NCBI GenBank assembly: GCA_003223995.1
Contig: QHYA01000002.1
Coordinates: 1 to 10,541, forward strand
Direction of reading: 5' to 3'
Source of the DNA: Acidobacteriota bacterium
GTDB lineage: Bacteria > Acidobacteriota > Polarisedimenticolia > QHYA01
Length of the DNA stretch: 10,541 nucleotides
Shown: in pieces, positions 1-6,994 of the stretch
Numbering within the stretch: position 1 is the stretch's first letter
How the letters are laid out: each line of letters begins with the position of its first letter
Translations under genes and position numbers: made by a program
Notes under the pieces: model-generated
Database searches by the model: none
The model's input: the letters and a program-made list of their open reading frames with translations, nothing else
What the model was told of the DNA's origin: nothing

Positions 1-1
1 C

Positions 2-1291
2 CCAGTGGAGGTTTCCGAGGCGGCCCGGCGCTCGGCCCGGCTGCTCGCGGATCTGATCTCGCGGGAGACCGAAAGCCTCCGCCGGGACCTGCGCGAAGAG
101 GAGGTTTTCACGGTTGATGACGAGGGGACCGTGGAGCTGGACGATGGGCTCAGCTTGCGGCGAGATACCGACGGCAGCTTCCTGGTCGGCATCCATGTCG
201 CCGACCCCACGGCCTTCATCGAGCGGGGAGATCCTGTAGACATCGAGGCCGAGGCGCGGGGGACGAGTCATTACCTTCCGGAGGTTCGCATCCCGATGAT
301 CCCCCCCGAGCTGTCGGAGCAGGCTGCCAGCCTCGTCCCGGGCGAGGATCGGCTCGCCCTGTCGTTCCTCGTCCGGCTAGCCACATCCGGAGAGAGACTG
401 GGCTGGGAGATCGTCCCTTCGGTGATTCGAAGCCGCCGGCGAGTGTCGTACGACGAGGTCAATCGTGTCATCGCCGGCGGCGGCTCCGAAGAGGACGCAA
501 GCGCGTGGACCACGCGCGCGCTGGGAGCGCTGTGGGAGACCGCCGGCAAGTTGGAGGCTGAGAGGCTCGCTTGCGGGGCAGTGCGAATCGTCGCCCCCGA
601 AGTGGAAGCGCGTCCCGGATCCGGCGGCGAGATCCGGCTCGTCCGGGTGGATCCGGACCGGCCGGGCCGCAGGCTCGTGGCCGAGATGATGGTGCTCGCC
701 GGCCGGCTCGCCGCGGACTACTGCATCTCCCACAAGGTCCCCGTCCTCTACCGCCGTCAGGCCCAGCCGGAAGAACCGGTCGCGCCGCTGCCGCTGGGAA
801 ACTACGACCCTGTGGCCGTCAGGAAGGCCCGACGCATCATGCGGCGCGGGGAGGTCTCCACCGCGCCGGGTCCTCATGCCGGTCTCGGGTTGCCGGCCTA
901 CGTCCAGACGACGTCACCGCTGAGGCGATACCAGGATCTCGTGGCGCACAGGCAGATCGCCGCCCACCTGTGCGGCCGAACCCCTCCCTACGACGTGCCC
1001 GCTCTCCAGAGGCTTGCGGCGACGAGCGAAGAGATCGAGCGGCAGGCCCGGATGGCCGAGCGTGGCACGAGCGAGTACTGGCTCTTGCGTTACATGGAGC
1101 AGCGCAAGGAGACAGAGGTCGAGGCGGTCATCGTCGAGGCCTCGGGCCGGCGAACCGACGTCGAGCTGTGCGAGACCTTGCAGGGGGCCTCCATCGCCCC
1201 CCGTCCGGGCCACGCGCCGGGCCAGAGGCTGCGGCTGAAGATCGAGCGCATCGTCCCCCGTGCCGGCTTCATCTCGCTGCGCGAAGCCTGA
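2..1291 (+). CDS. RNase II/RNase R-family 3'-5' exoribonuclease (5' end outside window)
   Basis: A processive, Mg-dependent 3'-5' exoribonuclease acting in cytoplasmic RNA turnover. The frame is open to the left edge, so the true start and any N-terminal cold-shock or HTH domains are not visible. Numbering from the GTG at position 5, the RNB domain starts near residue 33 with the metal-binding cluster TVDDEGTVELDDGLS (D38, E44, D46, D47). The family blocks GIHVADPTAFIERGD, YLPEVRIPMIPPELS and LVPGEDRLALSF follow, and TSPLRRYQDLVAHR (residues 303-316) carries the arginine matching E. coli RNase II R500. The last 60 residues look like a degenerate S1/OB RNA-binding domain. E44 stands where E. 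coli RNase II has D207, an acidic swap probably compatible with activity. Family membership is certain; RNase II versus RNase R cannot be decided without the N-terminus. A 5-bp stem (1286-1298) overlaps the TGA stop. Confidence 0.93.
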   Translation, partial: PVEVSEAARRSARLLADLISRETESLRRDLREEEVFTVDDEGTVELDDGLSLRRDTDGSFLVGIHVADPTAFIERGDPVDIEAEARGTSHYLPEVRIPMIPPELSEQAASLVPGEDRLALSFLVRLATSGERLGWEIVPSVIRSRRRVSYDEVNRVIAGGGSEEDASAWTTRALGALWETAGKLEAERLACGAVRIVAPEVEARPGSGGEIRLVRVDPDRPGRRLVAEMMVLAGRLAADYCISHKVPVLYRRQAQPEEPVAPLPLGNYDPVAVRKARRIMRRGEVSTAPGPHAGLGLPAYVQTTSPLRRYQDLVAHRQIAAHLCGRTPPYDVPALQRLAATSEEIERQARMAERGTSEYWLLRYMEQRKETEVEAVIVEASGRRTDVELCETLQGASIAPRPGHAPGQRLRLKIERIVPRAGFISLREA

Positions 1292-1326
1292 TCCAGGCGA
1301 GATCGATCCCGCCGTGGCACCGTCCG

Positions 1327-1373
1327 CCCCTCCCCCTCGGCGCCCTCATTCCCTACCTCCCTCACTCCCTCCC
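1327..1373 (-). other. G-quadruplex-capable G-rich tract downstream of two convergent genes
   Basis: The plus strand is a pyrimidine tract with seven runs of three or more C (1327-1330, 1332-1336, 1343-1345, 1351-1353, 1359-1361, 1367-1369, 1371-1373). On the minus strand the last four give G3 runs separated by loops of 1, 5 and 5 bases, which meets the usual G3N1-7 rule. It lies in the 107-base gap between the exoribonuclease stop and the lipoprotein stop, so it would fall in the 3' UTR of the lipoprotein mRNA. Folding and function are inferred. Confidence 0.5.
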
Positions 1374-1398
1374 TCCGGGCCGTCCGGCACGAGAATGT

Positions 1399-2274
1399 CT
1401 ATGTTCCTCCTGAAGGCCGGTGCGTCTTGGCGGAGATGAGATCCAGCTTCTCGACCGAATGGTAGACCGTGCGGCCGGGCGCGAGGATCTGCTTGCCCCG
1501 GATCAGGAACCAGCGCTTGGGCTGGACCTCCCGCTCGATCTCCTCGCGCACCGGGATGCCCTGCTCGATATCGACGTAGAGTCTCCCTTTCCCTTGCGAT
1601 TCGTCGATCCCTCGTTGTCCCTCCTCCTCGAACGGTATGATCAGGTGGTTCACCTCGGAGATCACCGCGCAGCGCCGCTTTCCGAGAAAGCTCATTCCCT
1701 CGAAGGTGAATGTGGCTTCTGCCGTGGCTGTCCCTCCTGCGGGCAGCGGGGCGGGCTTCGACTGCTTCCAGGTGTAGCCAGGGAGGATCGGCTCGGCCGG
1801 AAACACGGGAAGCCCCTGCTCGAAGAGTTTCTCGAAGTATCGCTGGCCGTAGAAGCCGTCCTTCTGCTCCAGCCCATCGATGCCCACCACGCGACCGTCG
1901 TGGCGGATGCGGAGGACCATCTCGCGGGTCCAGGAATGGCTCCGGGTCGCGTCGATGCGCCACTCCCGGGCCTTGGCCTCGGTGATCTCGCGCAGCGTCG
2001 CCACGAGGGTCTGCGGATCGAAACTCTCGACGGTCCGGCGGATCTCGGATTCCTCGTTGCGGGTGAAGGTGCGTGGGGGCTGTCCGGGGGATTCGACTCG
2101 TCCGCTCCAGCGGGAGGTGTAACGGTAGGTGTACTGCTCGCCCGGGACGAATTGGAAATCAAGGCGGACCGGCCCGTTGCTGCCCCGGCACGAGGCCGAT
2201 GCCATCGCGAGAGCTAGAGCGACAACCGTCCGCGGCGGCGGCCCGATAGGGCGTCCCGCTTCTGTCCTTGCCAC
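1399..2274 (-). CDS. Probable exported lipoprotein of unknown function
   Basis: A 291-residue protein that I cannot assign to a characterised family. The N-terminus has a positively charged start, a hydrophobic stretch (about residues 16-27, TVVALALAMASA) and then Cys29. The sequence before the cysteine (S-A-S-C) is a poor lipobox, so it may be a lipoprotein or a simply secreted protein. The mature part looks beta-rich: alternating residues in EQYTYRYTSRW, a central LPGYTW-type segment near residue 168, and several paired strands. This faintly recalls the DUF6263-type family of exported bacterial proteins, which is an impression only. The GTG start is chosen because AAGGAGG lies 9 bases upstream. 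It is transcribed divergently from the 2351-2929 gene across a 76-base gap and is tail to tail with the exoribonuclease gene. Confidence 0.75.
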   Translation of the reverse strand: MARTEAGRPIGPPPRTVVALALAMASASCRGSNGPVRLDFQFVPGEQYTYRYTSRWSGRVESPGQPPRTFTRNEESEIRRTVESFDPQTLVATLREITEAKAREWRIDATRSHSWTREMVLRIRHDGRVVGIDGLEQKDGFYGQRYFEKLFEQGLPVFPAEPILPGYTWKQSKPAPLPAGGTATAEATFTFEGMSFLGKRRCAVISEVNHLIIPFEEEGQRGIDESQGKGRLYVDIEQGIPVREEIEREVQPKRWFLIRGKQILAPGRTVYHSVEKLDLISAKTHRPSGGT

Positions 2275-2283
2275 CGGATCAAA

Positions 2284-2290
2284 CCTCCTT
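2284..2290 (-). promoter_or_regulatory. Shine-Dalgarno site deciding the GTG start at 2274
   Basis: On the minus strand AAGGAGG is followed after 9 bases by GTG. This strong site supports a GTG start, since no ATG lies at this position. Confidence 0.8.
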
Positions 2291-2350
2291 GTTCCTCATT
2301 CCTCTCCCGGACTATGGTGGCCGCGTCTCCGGAAAGCCGCAACTGGCTTG

Positions 2351-2929
2351 ATGATTGCTAGCCCCCCGGGTATGAGGTGGTCCACCCTTTACGAACTCGG
2401 GGGCGTCGAGACCTCGCGGCGCGCGGCGGCCTACCTGCGGGCCCTCTGGAGGATGGGCTATCTCGATATCCTGCCCACGCCCGAGGGGATACCTCGCGTC
2501 GAAATGACGGCGCGGGGACAGAAGATCTTGACCCACGTGACATCCCAGGGGGAGGGGAGCGGCACCTGCGAAATATGCGGCCAGCCGGTCGATTCCTTCC
2601 TTCGAGGCCGGATCGAAAGGGCTCTCTCGACCCTCGAGAAGGATTACAGCGTTGAAGTCTCGATTACGTTTTGCTGTACGGAATGCCTGGTCCTTCCCGA
2701 GCACCTGTTGCGGCGCCTGTCGGCGTTCATGCGCCGGTGGAACAGCAGCGGGCGCCCCCGCACTGTCCAGGCGGAAACCTGGGTCGTCGAACCGATGGAG
2801 ATCACCGGCTTTCTGGACGCACGCTACCGCCCGGCGCAGTTCTACCTCGACGTGCAGCCGAGGAAGGGGAACGCTCAAACCGTCGCGGCGCCGGACGCTG
2901 AGGTTCCCTCTGGGTCGCTGACAGGTTGA
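2351..2929 (+). CDS. Winged-helix-like protein with a four-cysteine zinc-binding-type motif
   Basis: A 192-residue protein of unrecognised family. Residues 8-62 look like a winged helix: helices around STLYELGG and SRRAAAYLRALWRMGYLDIL, then a beta wing (PRVEMTARGQKIL), as in PadR/MarR-like regulators where a recognition helix is followed by 'lGyi..'. After a short linker come Cys73-x2-Cys76 and, 31 residues later, Cys108-Cys109-x2-Cys112, separated by a charged helix; this is probably one zinc site. The C-terminus has no clear motif. The start is uncertain: ATG 2351 and ATG 2372 are in frame and neither has a good ribosome site; the frame is also open upstream into the divergent gene. A 5-bp stem (2334-2338 with 2345-2349) lies just before the start. 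It is tail to tail with top6A, 21 bases apart. A transcriptional regulator is the likeliest role, inferred from fold only. Confidence 0.7.
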   Translation: MIASPPGMRWSTLYELGGVETSRRAAAYLRALWRMGYLDILPTPEGIPRVEMTARGQKILTHVTSQGEGSGTCEICGQPVDSFLRGRIERALSTLEKDYSVEVSITFCCTECLVLPEHLLRRLSAFMRRWNSSGRPRTVQAETWVVEPMEITGFLDARYRPAQFYLDVQPRKGNAQTVAAPDAEVPSGSLTG

Positions 2930-2943
2930 AGGGGGGCGGGTCG

Positions 2944-2968
2944 TCGAGGTTCAGGGCAGAAACCTCGA
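2944..2968. terminator. Stem-loop between convergent genes, overlapping the top6A stop
   Basis: A perfect 8-bp inverted repeat (TCGAGGTT at 2944-2951, AACCTCGA at 2961-2968) with a 9-base loop. It begins 14 bases after the 2351-2929 gene stop and contains the last codons and stop of top6A. Being symmetrical it could end transcripts from both sides, but neither side has a U-tract, so intrinsic termination is uncertain. Confidence 0.4.
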
Positions 2969-4075
2969 AGGGTCCTTCAGCTTCTTGGGCAGGTACTCGT
3001 CGATCACGTAGTTCAGCCCCCACTTGGCCAGAGCCTGCTGTTCGGCGCGCACCCCCATCCGGACCAGCTGCTCGAGCGCGCTGGCCCAGGGCTTGTGAAT
3101 TCGAAAGAAAGGGTCGTTTTTCAGGGCGTCCTTCGCCCTCTTCACGTCGATCTCTTTCAGGGGATGGGTGGGGAGCTTGTAGTCCGTGATGTCCTGCGGC
3201 GTCACGCCAAGGAAGCTGGCCTGCGAGACGCAGATGAACTGGTTGATGTGGGCGGCATTGCCCGAGCCCACCTTCAGCGTCCTGTAAATGTTGGAGATCC
3301 CATAGGGGTCGCAATCGACGAAGGCATAGACCGGTAGCTTGCACTGGTCGGAGAGCCTCCTGACGAACCGCCGGCACGCCCGCGTTGGCACCCCCGCCAT
3401 GGAGATAAGGATACAGTTGGCCTTCTGCCAGTACTTGTGCGACTGGAGCCGCTGGAACATCCCTCCCGTCTCGATGCAGAGGATGAACTCGGCCTTCGTC
3501 TCGAAGGTGAGGTGCTCGACCAGCGAGGGGATCGAGTAGGCCCCTGAGCCGAAGCGGGTGCAATCGATGCGCTCGACCTTTCCCGTCTCGAGGTCGGTGT
3601 CGTGAACGATCAGGGCGCCTGCCACCGCCCCGCCGTGCTCGTCCGGGATGAAGCGCAGTTGCTCGCGGGAGACCCCGTGCATGGAGAACATCGCCTCGAT
3701 GTCGTCCATCACGGTGTCGGACTCCTCCTGGGCGTCGAACCTGCCCTCCTCCCAGTTTTTCGACTGGTAGTAGGCCTCTCTCTTCGTCACGAAGTCGTTC
3801 CTCTCGACCAGCTCCTTGGAAAGCGACATCAGCTTCAGCGTTTGAGCGAAGGTCTTGACGGTGTTGACGGTCAGGGTTCGCACGGCCTTGGATCGGCCGA
3901 TCTGGAAGTACCCCTGCCTCGCGTCGTATTTGACATTGGACAGGGCCCGCACGGGGAAGCGCAGCTCGGGTTTCGACCTCTTGTCGATCCGCGTGTGGAT
4001 TTCCCCTGCGGCCTCCCGGATCGCCTTGATGGTTACGGCGTCCAGCTTCTTCTTCTGGAGGATCGGATCCTTCAT
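2951..4075 (-). CDS. top6A: DNA topoisomerase VI subunit A (Spo11-like)
   Basis: The DNA-cleaving subunit of a type IIB topoisomerase, which with the GHKL ATPase subunit B relaxes and decatenates DNA through a double-strand break. At 374 residues it has the normal archaeal length. Visible in order: an N-terminal segment with PVRALSNVKYD and VRTLTVNTVKTFAQTL, typical of Top6A; the winged-helix (CAP-like) motif TKREAYYQSKNW with the catalytic tyrosine at Y103, the number known for the Methanocaldococcus enzyme; then a Toprim domain with E202 and the D254-x-D256 pair in FVDCDPYGISN. The C-terminal GVRAEQQALAKWGLNYV and EYLPKKL are also family signatures. All catalytic residues are present. It starts 4 bases after the TPR gene stop, so the two are surely co-transcribed. 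Subunit B, usually adjacent in archaea, is not in this window. The family is common in archaea and plants and sparse in bacteria. Confidence 0.95.
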   Translation of the reverse strand: MKDPILQKKKLDAVTIKAIREAAGEIHTRIDKRSKPELRFPVRALSNVKYDARQGYFQIGRSKAVRTLTVNTVKTFAQTLKLMSLSKELVERNDFVTKREAYYQSKNWEEGRFDAQEESDTVMDDIEAMFSMHGVSREQLRFIPDEHGGAVAGALIVHDTDLETGKVERIDCTRFGSGAYSIPSLVEHLTFETKAEFILCIETGGMFQRLQSHKYWQKANCILISMAGVPTRACRRFVRRLSDQCKLPVYAFVDCDPYGISNIYRTLKVGSGNAAHINQFICVSQASFLGVTPQDITDYKLPTHPLKEIDVKRAKDALKNDPFFRIHKPWASALEQLVRMGVRAEQQALAKWGLNYVIDEYLPKKLKDPSRFLP

Positions 4076-4088
4076 TCCTTCATTCCTT
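4072..4088 (-). promoter_or_regulatory. Coupled stop/start junction built on an 8-bp tandem repeat
   Basis: On the minus strand the unit AAGGAATG occurs twice in tandem, followed by AAGG. Each unit carries a Shine-Dalgarno-like AAGGA and an ATG. The first ATG (4083-4081) overlaps the TPR stop and opens only a three-codon frame (M-K-E-stop). The second ATG (4075-4073) is the top6A start, 8 bases behind the first AAGGA, and overlaps the mini-frame's stop. The layout suits termination-reinitiation. Confidence 0.6.
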
Positions 4089-5021
4089 GCACTCCTTCAG
4101 GAGGGCCTGGAAGTCCGGCCTGTCGGCGAGAGCCAGGACGAAGGGGGAGCCCGGCTCGCACCATTCCTTCCCATCATAGCCCGCCTTCAGAGCCGAACGG
4201 AGGGATTCGACCGCTCCCTCCGCGTCGTCCCGCTGGAGCTTCAGGTCGGCCCGCAGGTAGAAGAAGTCGGCCTTCTCGGAGGCCCTCCGAGCGGGGCAGG
4301 TGATGGCCTTCTCGGCATAGGCCAGCGCTCGGTCGTCGTCGTCGAGGACGACGAGGGCATTCCACGCGGCGGCGTGAAGGGTCGCCAGATCGCAGGGGCT
4401 CAGGGCCAGTGCACGCTGGAAGGCCTGCTCCGCCGCATCTCCATCCTCGAGCTGGGTGTGAGCGAATCCGAGCTCGTGCCAGGCCAGGTCGTTCCGGCCG
4501 TCCAGATGCACGGCCCTTCGAAGAAGCGGGACCGCCTCCTCCGGTCGGTCGTTGTTCGCCAGGAGCGTCCCTGCCAGCGTGAGGGCGCGGGCCGAAGCGC
4601 CGGGCGGGGACGCTAGAGCAACGGCCTCCCGGACCGCCTCGTCCCGGCGCCCGAGCTCGTCGAGGGACATGATCACATTGGCGGCCGCATTCTCGTCCGC
4701 CGGCGCAAGCCGGCGGGCCGTCTCGAACTCCGCGAGTGCCTGCTCGTGCTTGCCGCCGGCGCGCAGCGCGGCACCGAGCCGGCCATGAAGATATGCGGAC
4801 GCGGGATGCCGGGAGGCAAGTGCACGGTAGCGATCGATCGCCGTGGCATGGTCGCCGGCGTCGATCGCCCTCTCGGCCCGATCGATCTGCCTCTCTTCCC
4901 ACCGGGAAAACCGTTCCTCCGCCGGGCCGAAACGCTTCGGGCTTGGCGAGAGGAGAAACAGTGCCGTGGCGGCGAGGGCGAGGAGAGCGAGAGCCGTCCC
5001 GACTGCGATGCTGCGGTTCAT
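4080..5021 (-). CDS. Membrane-anchored tetratricopeptide-repeat protein
   Basis: A 313-residue protein-interaction protein. It starts MNRS and has one hydrophobic segment (about residues 5-24, rich in Ala and Leu) that could be a signal anchor or an uncleaved signal peptide, placing the rest in the periplasm. Residues about 45-270 are helical TPR units recognisable by the W/L-G-A/Y-A-F-A-P pattern, for example YLHGRLGAALRAGGKHEQAL, NDLAWHELGFAHTQLEDGD and the following AEQAFQRALALSP. The C-terminus (PDFQALLKECKE) is a common TPR cap. The frame is open to 5309, but the upstream residues look non-coding and the ATG at 5021 immediately precedes the hydrophobic segment; its Shine-Dalgarno is poor (GAGG 14 bases upstream). 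It is the first gene of a two-gene operon with top6A. No specific partner can be read from the sequence. Confidence 0.85.
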   Translation of the reverse strand: MNRSIAVGTALALLALAATALFLLSPSPKRFGPAEERFSRWEERQIDRAERAIDAGDHATAIDRYRALASRHPASAYLHGRLGAALRAGGKHEQALAEFETARRLAPADENAAANVIMSLDELGRRDEAVREAVALASPPGASARALTLAGTLLANNDRPEEAVPLLRRAVHLDGRNDLAWHELGFAHTQLEDGDAAEQAFQRALALSPCDLATLHAAAWNALVVLDDDDRALAYAEKAITCPARRASEKADFFYLRADLKLQRDDAEGAVESLRSALKAGYDGKEWCEPGSPFVLALADRPDFQALLKECKE

Positions 5022-5044
5022 GTCGAAGGTGGAAACCTCGTGGC

Positions 5045-5050
5045 ATTGTA
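5045..5050 (-). promoter_or_regulatory. Candidate -10 element for the TPR-top6A operon
   Basis: On the minus strand TACAAT matches the -10 consensus at five of six positions and lies 23 bases before the ATG at 5021. No convincing -35 hexamer is seen 16-18 bases upstream, so this is a weak prediction. Confidence 0.3.
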
Positions 5051-5122
5051 CTCGGCCTTTGCCTTCCTCGAGGAGCGAGGGCTCCGGGGCCGAAATCGAG
5101 CAGGGCAGCCCGATATTCCGGA

Positions 5123-5140
5123 CGAACTGGAACCTGTTCG
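5123..5140. promoter_or_regulatory. Inverted repeat in the divergent TPR/sppA intergenic region
   Basis: CGAAC and GTTCG form a perfect 5-bp dyad around an 8-base spacer, roughly midway in the 190-base gap between two divergent genes. It overlaps a second imperfect dyad (TTCCGG/CTGGAA, 5116-5132). It could be an operator, but short dyads occur by chance in such DNA. The rest of the gap shows no gene. Confidence 0.25.
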
Positions 5141-5199
5141 AGGCGCCTACGTAGAAGCAGGCAGAGGCGGCATCGGCATTCATGGGCCGGCACGCCCCG

Positions 5200-5206
5200 A
5201 AGGAGG
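5200..5206 (+). promoter_or_regulatory. Shine-Dalgarno site deciding the sppA start
   Basis: AAGGAGG lies 5 bases before the ATG at 5212, and the hydrophobic anchor begins right after that ATG. An in-frame ATG at 5182 lacks a comparable site. Confidence 0.8.
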
Positions 5207-5211
5207 ATGGA

Positions 5212-6948
5212 ATGAAACGAGTCGCGATCGGCTGCGGGATCATGTTGGCGATCTTTCTGGTCCTGATCGGCCTCGCCGCCGGAGTCGGGCGGTATCGCTC
5301 GTCGGTCAAGCGCGGGAGCTGGCTCGAGGCGACGTTCGAAGGCCCCTATCTCGAATACCGGCCCACGTCGCTCATGGCCGCGCTGCTGCTCCAGGATCGT
5401 CTCCTGCTGCGAGAGATCACCGGTGCCCTGGACCGGGCGGCCGAGGACCCGAAGATCGCCGGCCTCGTGGTGCGCATCGACGACCTGAAGACTGGCTGGG
5501 CGCAGACGGAGGAGATCCGCGATCACATCATCGCCTTTCGCAAGTCGGGCAAACGGGCGGTCTGTTACCTCGAAACGGCTGGCGAGTTCAGCTCGGGAAA
5601 CCTCGAGTACTACCTGGCGAGCGGCTTCGACAAGATCTACCTCGGCCCTTCCGGCGACATCAACCTCGTCGGCCTGATGGCCCAGTCCATGTTCCTGCGC
5701 GGGACGCTCGATCTGCTCGGCATCTACCCGGACATGGAGCACATAGGCGATTACAAGACCGCGATGAACTTCTGGACCGAGAAATCCTTCACGCCGGCGC
5801 ACAGGGAGATGTACCAGAACCTCATCGAAAGCATCGAGAAGACGCTGGTGGCAGGGGTCGCGCAGGGACGCAAGCTGCGTGAAGCCGAGGTCCGTGCGCT
5901 GTTCCGGAAAGCTCCCTTCCTCGGGAAGGAGGCGCTCCAGGCGAAGCTCGTGGACGGAGTGAAGTACCGCGACCAGGTGTACGAGGAGCTGAAGCGCCCG
6001 GGGCAGAGGAAGCTGGAGACGGTCCGGCTGGAGCGTTACCTGAAGGCAGCGGGCGCGCAGGCGACGGGCCGGAACATGCTCGCGGTCGTGTACGGAGTAG
6101 GCGCTGTTCTCCGGGGGAAGAGCGAGTTCGGCACGGACGGAACCCAGACGATGGGCTCGGACACGGTCTCCAGGGCCTTCCGCGAGGCCGCGGAGGACGA
6201 TGCGATCAAGGCGATCGTCTTCCGCGTGGACAGCCCTGGCGGCTCCTACATCGCGTCCGACATCATCTGGCGCGAGGTGGCGCGGGCCAGAGAGAAGAAG
6301 CCGGTCGTGGTCTCGATGTCCGATCTCGCCGGAAGCGGGGGCTACTTCGTTGCGATGCCGGCTACCGAGATCGTCGCCCACCCCGCGACGCTGACCGCCT
6401 CCATAGGAGTTCTTGGCGGAAAGCTGGACGTGCGAGGCTTCTACAACAAGATCGGCGTGACGAAGGATCATGTCTCCCTGGAGCCCTACGCCGACATGTT
6501 CTTCGACTACCAGAGGTTCACGCCCCAACAGAAGCTGGCACAGTGGAGGTTCCTCAATCGGGTGTACGACGATTTCAGCCGGAAGGCCGCCCAGGGACGC
6601 CACATGAAGTGGGAGGACGTGGACCGGATCGGCCGGGGGCGGGTCTGGACGGGCGCCGATGCGAAGCGTCTCGGTCTGGTGGATCATCTGGGAGGCATGG
6701 ACGTGGCCATCGCCCGGGCAAAGGATCTCGCGAAGATCCCGGCCAGCGAGAACGTCCGCATGAGGTTCTACCCGTCCGAAAAGACCTTGTGGCAGGCTCT
6801 GACCTCCCGGGACGAGGATGGGGTCGCCCTGTCGGCGGGACGGAGTGTTCGGAGGATCGCGGCGTTGCTTGGCAGGATGATGGCCGCGGCGGAGGCAAGG
6901 GGCTCGGATTCCGTCCTCGAGATGTCCGAAGTGCCCGAGATCCGGTAG
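5212..6948 (+). CDS. sppA: Signal peptide peptidase SppA, long (67K) type
   Basis: A membrane-anchored serine protease of peptidase family S49 that degrades cleaved signal peptides in the cytoplasmic membrane. The 578 residues compare with 618 in E. coli. An N-terminal transmembrane anchor (about residues 4-26) is followed by two S49 domains in tandem, the arrangement of the long type. The N-terminal domain supplies the general-base lysine: GDYKTAMNFW with K182, matching E. coli K209. The C-terminal domain supplies the nucleophile: DLAGSGGYFVAMPA with S375, matching S409, after the oxyanion-region motif RVDSPGGS. The serine position in the N-terminal domain is not conserved, as expected. The dyad is thus complete and the enzyme is probably active. 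It is divergent from the TPR-top6A operon and converges on polB with 46 bases between the stops. Confidence 0.94.
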   Translation: MKRVAIGCGIMLAIFLVLIGLAAGVGRYRSSVKRGSWLEATFEGPYLEYRPTSLMAALLLQDRLLLREITGALDRAAEDPKIAGLVVRIDDLKTGWAQTEEIRDHIIAFRKSGKRAVCYLETAGEFSSGNLEYYLASGFDKIYLGPSGDINLVGLMAQSMFLRGTLDLLGIYPDMEHIGDYKTAMNFWTEKSFTPAHREMYQNLIESIEKTLVAGVAQGRKLREAEVRALFRKAPFLGKEALQAKLVDGVKYRDQVYEELKRPGQRKLETVRLERYLKAAGAQATGRNMLAVVYGVGAVLRGKSEFGTDGTQTMGSDTVSRAFREAAEDDAIKAIVFRVDSPGGSYIASDIIWREVARAREKKPVVVSMSDLAGSGGYFVAMPATEIVAHPATLTASIGVLGGKLDVRGFYNKIGVTKDHVSLEPYADMFFDYQRFTPQQKLAQWRFLNRVYDDFSRKAAQGRHMKWEDVDRIGRGRVWTGADAKRLGLVDHLGGMDVAIARAKDLAKIPASENVRMRFYPSEKTLWQALTSRDEDGVALSAGRSVRRIAALLGRMMAAAEARGSDSVLEMSEVPEIR

Positions 6949-6957
6949 GAGAGCGAA

Positions 6958-6985
6958 GCCGGGGCCGGCCCCGCGTCCCCCCGGC
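6958..6985. terminator. GC-rich stem-loop between convergent sppA and polB
   Basis: GCCGGGG (6958-6964) pairs perfectly with CCCCGGC (6979-6985) over a 14-base loop, and an alternative 14-base palindrome is centred in the same place (6960-6973). It begins 9 bases after the sppA stop and sits 9 bases beyond the polB stop on the other strand. No U-tract follows in either direction, so it may be a weak or Rho-assisted terminator. Confidence 0.35.
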
Positions 6986-6994
6986 AACCTCCGC

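Noticed and set aside
571..1413. A 280-residue plus-strand frame inside the exoribonuclease gene
   Set aside because: It overlaps the RNB domain in another frame and is rich in Arg, Pro and Gly without recognisable motifs.
5123..5140. A LexA-type box (GAAC...GTTC) between the TPR gene and sppA
   Set aside because: The spacer is 8 bases rather than the 4 of the Gram-positive LexA box, and neither flanking gene is a typical SOS gene. It is kept only as an unassigned dyad.
5022..5309. An N-terminal extension of the TPR protein to an ATG at 5309
   Set aside because: The extra 96 residues look non-coding, would overlap the sppA start region and would bury the hydrophobic anchor in the middle of the protein.
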